DNA from: an uncultured Anaerococcus sp.
GTDB lineage: Bacteria; Bacillota; Clostridia; Tissierellales; Peptoniphilaceae
DNA: 35,917 nucleotides
Direction: 5' to 3'
Assembly: GCF_947253225.1 (NCBI RefSeq)
Contig: NZ_CAMXYR010000009.1
Coordinates: 1-35,917, forward strand
In this document: positions 31,989 through 35,917 of the stretch, piece after piece
Layout of the letters: every line of letters starts with the position of its first letter
How positions within the stretch are numbered: position 1 is the first letter of the stretch
Notes under the pieces: model-generated
The model's input: the letters and a program-made list of their open reading frames with translations, nothing else
Told to the model about the DNA's origin: nothing
Databases searched by the model: none
Made by a program: the position numbers and the translations under genes

Positions 31989-33530
31989 TTATATCAATAA
32001 ATTTGCTCCAGGTCCTAATGGAAGGCCTAATAACATCCAAATTATTAGAAGGATTGACCAAACTACTAAAAACGCCATCGAATATGGTAGCATTGTGGAA
32101 ATTAATGTACCTAAACCCCTATCTTCATCATATTTTTGCATAAAGATTACAATCATAGCAAAGTAGTTCATTAATGGAGAAATAATATTAGTTGAAGAAT
32201 CTGCAATCCTATAGGCCATTTGTGTTAATTCTGGGCTAAGTCCCAACTTAAAGAACATTGGTACAAAGATAGGAGCCATTATAGCCCACTTAGCTGATGC
32301 CGAACCTATAAAAAGATTTATAAAAGCCGATAAGACTATGAATAGAAGAATTAAAGGTATTCCTGTAAGACCTATTTCCTCTAAGAACTCAGCTCCCTTT
32401 ACTGATAAAACTGTACCAAGATTTGTGTATGCAAAAAAAGATACGAATTGAGCTGCAAAAAATGCTAGTACCAAAAATCCTGACATTGCTTGCATTGACT
32501 TACCCATAGCTTCCACTAAGTCATTTGAAGAGTTAATATTGCCAACTGTTTTACCATAAACAACTCCCGGTATTAGGAAAAGAAGTAATATTGCAAAAAT
32601 AAGTCCATTTCCTAAGAAGTGTTGAATGTTTACTTCTCCACTCTTATCAGCTTCTTTCAATATAGCATTTTGTGGGACCATAGCAATTATTAATATTACA
32701 ATAAAAATTCCCATAGCTATCAGAGCATTTCTAAGGGCTTTCTTCTCAAGCTCAGTAATCGGTTTATCGTCATGAACGTATGACCCTTTATAAGTGCCCA
32801 AATTTGGTATGACTATTTTTTCTGTAACAAGTGTTCCAACCACGGTTAAGACAAAGGTAGAAGCAATCAAAAAGTACCAGTTGCCAGTTACAGCCACTGT
32901 TGCAGAAATTTTTGATGCTCTTAACGCCTCATTGGTAATACCTGCTAATAGGGCATCTGTTGGTCCAAATATTAGATTGGCAGAAAATCCTCCAGAAACA
33001 CCAGCAAATGCAGCTGCAAGACCAGCTATAGGATGTTTGCCTGCTGATGCAAAAATCATTGCACCAAGAGGAACTACAACCACATATCCAGCATCAGATG
33101 CGATATTAGAAATAATTCCAGCAAATACAACAGATGCTGTTAATAGTATAGATGGTACATTTGATAAAAGTTTTTTAAGACCTGTATCAAATAGACCTGC
33201 ATATTCTGAAACTCCTACTCCAAGCATAGCTACAAGCACTGTTCCAAGGGGTGCAAAGCTTGTAAAATTTCCTACTACAGAGTTTACTATATACCTAATT
33301 CCCTCTGCATTTAACAAACTTATAGCCTGAAGTTTTACATTTGCTTCAGCCTTAGCATCATAATAATCTACTGTAATATTTGCTTTTGCAGCAAGAGCCG
33401 ATATTACAGCTAAAATTGCAATCATTATTGCAAATATCATAGCAGGATGCGGCAGAGCATTTCCTACTCTTTCAATACCAGCCAAGAATCCACTCGAGGA
33501 TTTGGCTTCTAATTTATTTTTCTTAGTCAT
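31989..33530 (-). CDS. AbgT family transporter
   Basis: A 513-residue membrane protein of the AbgT/MtrF family, with GFLAGIERVGNALPHPAMIF at the N-terminus, SDAGYVVVVPLGA, AAFAGVSGGFSANL followed by FGPTDALLAGIT, and the late SASAKWAIMAPIFVPMF. Members import p-aminobenzoyl-glutamate or export antimetabolites such as sulfonamides; which applies here cannot be told. AAGGAGG precedes the ATG. It is monocistronic with its own promoter and terminator. The M20 hydrolase at 4.3-5.5 kb is a possible but distant partner. Confidence 0.9.
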   Translation of the reverse strand: MTKKNKLEAKSSSGFLAGIERVGNALPHPAMIFAIMIAILAVISALAAKANITVDYYDAKAEANVKLQAISLLNAEGIRYIVNSVVGNFTSFAPLGTVLVAMLGVGVSEYAGLFDTGLKKLLSNVPSILLTASVVFAGIISNIASDAGYVVVVPLGAMIFASAGKHPIAGLAAAFAGVSGGFSANLIFGPTDALLAGITNEALRASKISATVAVTGNWYFLIASTFVLTVVGTLVTEKIVIPNLGTYKGSYVHDDKPITELEKKALRNALIAMGIFIVILIIAMVPQNAILKEADKSGEVNIQHFLGNGLIFAILLLFLIPGVVYGKTVGNINSSNDLVEAMGKSMQAMSGFLVLAFFAAQFVSFFAYTNLGTVLSVKGAEFLEEIGLTGIPLILLFIVLSAFINLFIGSASAKWAIMAPIFVPMFFKLGLSPELTQMAYRIADSSTNIISPLMNYFAMIVIFMQKYDEDRGLGTLISTMLPYSMAFLVVWSILLIIWMLLGLPLGPGANLLI

Positions 33531-33565
33531 TGCTGACCTCCTTTACAAGTTTTATATATCTTTTT

Positions 33566-33593
33566 ATTTTATAGTTTTGCAACTTATAGTCAA
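33566..33593 (-). promoter_or_regulatory. Promoter of the AbgT gene
   Basis: Minus strand TTGACT (33593-33588), 16 bases, TAAAAT (33571-33566), 36 bases upstream of the ATG. Confidence 0.6.
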
Positions 33594-33612
33594 CCTACAA
33601 TTTTTATAAAAT

Positions 33613-34965
33613 TTATTCGTTATTTTTGCCATCTCTCTTCCCGCTTCTAATTTTATGCTTAAATTCTTTTTTGACTTTTTTCAAATCTATTCCTTCTATA
33701 AAGTAATTTTTGGCAGTATCTCCAATCGTTTTAGTTCCAAAAGCAGCTATTGATGCACTTACAGCACTGCCACTTGTAGGAGCGAAAAAGTTTAAGAGTT
33801 TAAGACTTTGTTGAGCAGATATCCTAAAGATATTTGCTGCTATACCTACTCCACCAATAGAAAATAGAAACTCCTTAGCGTTTTTAGGAGAAAACTCTCT
33901 ACCACCTAAGCTTGCAATTAAACTTACCAAAACCAATTGCAAGACTATAAGAGGATATATATCTGCTACTGGTATAGGACTAATAGCAATAGTTCCAGCA
34001 AATCCAGAAAAAATATTTGTAAGTTTATCTGCAAGAACTACCAAAATCTTTTCCATCCTACAAGCAATTTTAAGACCTACCAAAGCATCGTAATCTGATA
34101 TCTCATTTTCTAGGGAGTCTATTAATTTTTCTATGCCATACCTACCATCAAAGCCAATTTCAAGTCTTGGTAGGTCAGTTAGCTTTAGGTCATTAATTGC
34201 AACAGCATCAATAAATACCCCATCTAATTGCCATTCAAGCAGGGAAGAAGTTGCTATAATATCTGAAACTTGAAGGCCTCCTCTATCGATTATTTCTCCA
34301 TAATACTTTATAACTTCACTTATATTTTTATGCTTACTTATTGGATATTCTTTGGGATCTTTAAACCTAGAAGGTGCAAGTTCATCGACCTTATTTATCG
34401 CACACACAATAGGAAGGTCAAAACCATTTTCTTTCTTAAATTCATCATTAATTTCCTTCAAAAACCTCACATCCGTATCAACATCATCCCTATGGCTAGC
34501 ATTTAGCATAAAAATGCAAACATCTGGAAGGAATTTTTTGACCTCATTTTTTATCATTTCTTCTGCAGAAATTTTATCATTTATAGCTAAGGATTCAGCT
34601 ATGCCTCTGCTATCAAGAATATGCATCAAGACCTTACCATCATCCACATAATCATAAATATCTGCTCCCTTGGTCTGGGAATAAACATCATTTACAGGTG
34701 CAAGATATTTTCCATTAATTGCATTAATTAATGAACTTTTACCAACACCTGTTCTACCTACAAGAAATATCCTTGGAGGTCTATAACTATCAAGCTCATC
34801 CATTAATGTTTTTAACTCTTCATCATTAAACACCATCTTCTTAACTTTATCCTTCATAGTTTTTGGGAAGGCCTTGGGAAGTGATTCTAATATTTCGTCC
34901 AAATTTCTATAAATATTTTTAATCCTATCCAGAGCCTTTCTGGTATTAATATCCTTCTTACTCAT
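33613..34965 (-). CDS. Era/YeeP-type GTPase with C-terminal membrane-associated (DUF697-like) region
   Basis: A 450-residue protein. Residues 1-60 are a charged helical stretch; the G domain has G1 GRTGVGKSS (70-78), G3 DSRG (118-121, with Ser in place of the more common Thr-Ala forms) and G4 NKVD (191-194). Residues about 310-430 are hydrophobic with GFAGTIAISPIPVADIYPL, like DUF697, and the tail is Lys/Arg-rich. Proteins of this build act at membranes but have no firm function. AGGAG precedes the ATG. Only about 30 bases separate it from the terminator of the EamA gene, so its promoter is unclear. Confidence 0.83.
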   Translation of the reverse strand: MSKKDINTRKALDRIKNIYRNLDEILESLPKAFPKTMKDKVKKMVFNDEELKTLMDELDSYRPPRIFLVGRTGVGKSSLINAINGKYLAPVNDVYSQTKGADIYDYVDDGKVLMHILDSRGIAESLAINDKISAEEMIKNEVKKFLPDVCIFMLNASHRDDVDTDVRFLKEINDEFKKENGFDLPIVCAINKVDELAPSRFKDPKEYPISKHKNISEVIKYYGEIIDRGGLQVSDIIATSSLLEWQLDGVFIDAVAINDLKLTDLPRLEIGFDGRYGIEKLIDSLENEISDYDALVGLKIACRMEKILVVLADKLTNIFSGFAGTIAISPIPVADIYPLIVLQLVLVSLIASLGGREFSPKNAKEFLFSIGGVGIAANIFRISAQQSLKLLNFFAPTSGSAVSASIAAFGTKTIGDTAKNYFIEGIDLKKVKKEFKHKIRSGKRDGKNNE

Positions 34966-34994
34966 AACATCTCCTAACCACTTTGAAAATAATC

Positions 34995-35016
34995 AAAAAA
35001 GAGGCCTTAGCCCCTT
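34995..35016 (-). terminator. Intrinsic terminator overlapping the EamA stop codon
   Basis: Minus-strand hairpin AAGGGGC / GCCTCTT (one G-U pair, 4-base loop) followed by six T. Its first arm includes part of the EamA stop codon, so ribosomes finishing EamA could cover it. Confidence 0.7.
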
Positions 35017-35428
35017 ACATTACCATAATCAAACTTCCAAGTCCTATTAGACTAGCCCCTATAATAGATTTTGCTGAAAATTCTTCTCCCAAAAAAATAA
35101 AGGCCATTAGAAAAGTCAATATTACACTTGCTTTATCAATAGCGACTACCTTAGACACTTGTCCAGATTTTATAGCAGCATAATAGCAAAGCCAAGAAAA
35201 TCCTGTAGCAAGTCCAGACAAAATTAAAAACAACCATGATTTAGGAGAAATTTCGTAAATTCCCGACTGAGAATTGGTCATAAAAACTATAAACCAACTC
35301 ATACCTACAACTACCATAGTCCTAATGGCTGTTGCAAGATTTGAGTTTACATTATCTATACCAATTTTTGCAAGAATTGAAGTTAGTGCAGCAAAAAATG
35401 CTGATAGCACCGATAAAATTAGCCACAT
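35015..35428 (-). CDS. Half-size EamA-family (DMT) transporter
   Basis: A 137-residue protein with five hydrophobic helices and one EamA repeat, where most family members have two repeats and about 300 residues. Features: the N-terminal LSAFFAALTSILAKIGI and the late SVILTFLMAFIFLGE motif typical of an EamA repeat end. Single-repeat members work as dimers of opposed or parallel subunits. Substrate unknown. It begins two bases after the upstream membrane-protein gene and ends in a terminator that overlaps its stop. Confidence 0.85.
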   Translation of the reverse strand: MWLILSVLSAFFAALTSILAKIGIDNVNSNLATAIRTMVVVGMSWFIVFMTNSQSGIYEISPKSWLFLILSGLATGFSWLCYYAAIKSGQVSKVVAIDKASVILTFLMAFIFLGEEFSAKSIIGASLIGLGSLIMVM

Positions 35429-35430
35429 AC

Positions 35431-35847
35431 CTATCTCCTTAGGCCATGCTTAACATAAAAATTAATAAACACAAGTCCAGCAATAAATAGGGCAAGACCT
35501 AGACCACTATAGAAAATAGCTACAAATACATCACCGACAAGGTTTAGTTTCCTAAGAGCTATCCCCAGCACAATCATAACAATCATAATCATATAAGATT
35601 TTTTATCAAAAAAATTCCAAAAAGGTCTTCTGTCATCTACAAAGGCAATTATTCTTTTCTCATGTTTTTTATTTATCCTATAAAAGATATTCATGAAGCA
35701 AATAAAAACAAGAAAACTAAGAGCATAAGCCCCAAAAGATTTATCAATTATTTTATACCCTTCATACCCTAATTTAAAAACATTAAAGCCAGCAATCATC
35801 CAAACAATGCCACCTAGCAAAAAAAGTTTTTCAGTCTTTACTTTCAT
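35431..35847 (-). CDS. Hypothetical four-helix membrane protein
   Basis: A 138-residue protein with four hydrophobic helices (about 8-26, 37-56, 84-98, 107-128) and a basic central loop (RINKKHEKRIIAFVDDRRPFW). I do not recognise a family. It sits two bases before the EamA gene and probably shares its transcript. Its promoter region is cut by the adapter junction 26 bases upstream, so any further upstream genes of the operon are lost from this contig. Confidence 0.7.
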   Translation of the reverse strand: MKVKTEKLFLLGGIVWMIAGFNVFKLGYEGYKIIDKSFGAYALSFLVFICFMNIFYRINKKHEKRIIAFVDDRRPFWNFFDKKSYMIMIVMIVLGIALRKLNLVGDVFVAIFYSGLGLALFIAGLVFINFYVKHGLRR

Positions 35848-35873
35848 TTTTCAATTCTCCTAAGGTATTATAT

Positions 35874-35917
35874 CTGTCTCTTATACACATCTCCGAGCCC
35901 ACGAGACTATTGCGCTC
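35874..35917. other. Illumina Nextera adapter and index (assembly artefact)
   Basis: CTGTCTCTTATACACATCT (35874-35892) is exactly the 19-bp Tn5 mosaic end used in Nextera libraries, followed by CCGAGCCCACGAGAC (35893-35907), the read-2 adapter, and ten bases TATTGCGCTC that fit an i7 index. It is not genomic; the true sequence ends at about 35873. Confidence 0.98.

Overview
The window is 35.9 kb of AT-rich DNA with strong AGGAGG-type ribosome binding sites, T-box leaders, T-rich intrinsic terminators and a ferredoxin-linked fermentative metabolism. This fits a low-GC anaerobic Firmicute. The gene content (pyruvate:ferredoxin oxidoreductase, lactate dehydrogenase, many amino-acid and peptide genes) suggests a Gram-positive anaerobic coccus of the Tissierellia (Anaerococcus/Peptoniphilus type), but that placement is inference. 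Nearly all genes are on the minus strand; only the first gene and an exo/endonuclease-phosphatase gene at 28.2 kb are on the plus strand. No rRNA, tRNA, CRISPR array, prophage or insertion sequence was seen. The last 44 bases are an Illumina Nextera adapter plus index, so the contig end is artificial.

Layout. 0-3.4 kb: a DUF1624 membrane acyltransferase (+), then a minus-strand group brnQ-trmB-DUF4230. 3.5-6.5 kb: M20 amidohydrolase, ArsC/Spx-like protein and free-methionine-sulfoxide reductase in a tight operon, preceded by a DegV protein. 6.6-12.7 kb: amino-acid:cation symporter, nifJ and ilvA, which read as a threonine/serine uptake and fermentation module; a 22-bp perfect palindrome sits on the predicted start of transcription. 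13.0-16.5 kb: ldh, then an alpha/beta hydrolase abutting an MprF-like lysyl-phosphatidylglycerol synthase. 16.6-23.1 kb: a branched-chain amino acid ABC transporter operon (livJ-H-M-G-F) behind a T-box leader whose specifier reads CUA (Leu), and just upstream a second, paralogous binding-protein gene behind its own T-box whose specifier reads AUC (Ile). 23.1-28.0 kb: mgtE, preceded by a 14-codon leader ORF resembling the enterobacterial MgtL leader peptide, then pepT, a YjjG-type nucleotidase, a Maf protein and a membrane-anchored glutamine amidotransferase. 28.2-31.8 kb: EEP-family protein (+), DUF2871 and another membrane protein under a TetR regulator with two matching operators, and a YwaF-type membrane protein. 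32.0-35.9 kb: AbgT transporter, GTPase with a membrane-associated tail, a half-size EamA transporter and an unrecognised membrane protein.

The physiological theme is amino-acid and peptide use. BrnQ, the Liv system and the symporter bring in amino acids; PepT and the M20 enzyme release them; IlvA, PFOR and LDH ferment the carbon skeletons. The most interesting items are the candidate Mg2+-responsive leader peptide of mgtE, the tandem Leu/Ile T-box arrangement over one transporter, and the symporter that lacks the acidic-substrate arginine while sitting next to nifJ-ilvA. In six genes the longest reading frame is not the likely start; a better ribosome binding site fixes a downstream ATG.
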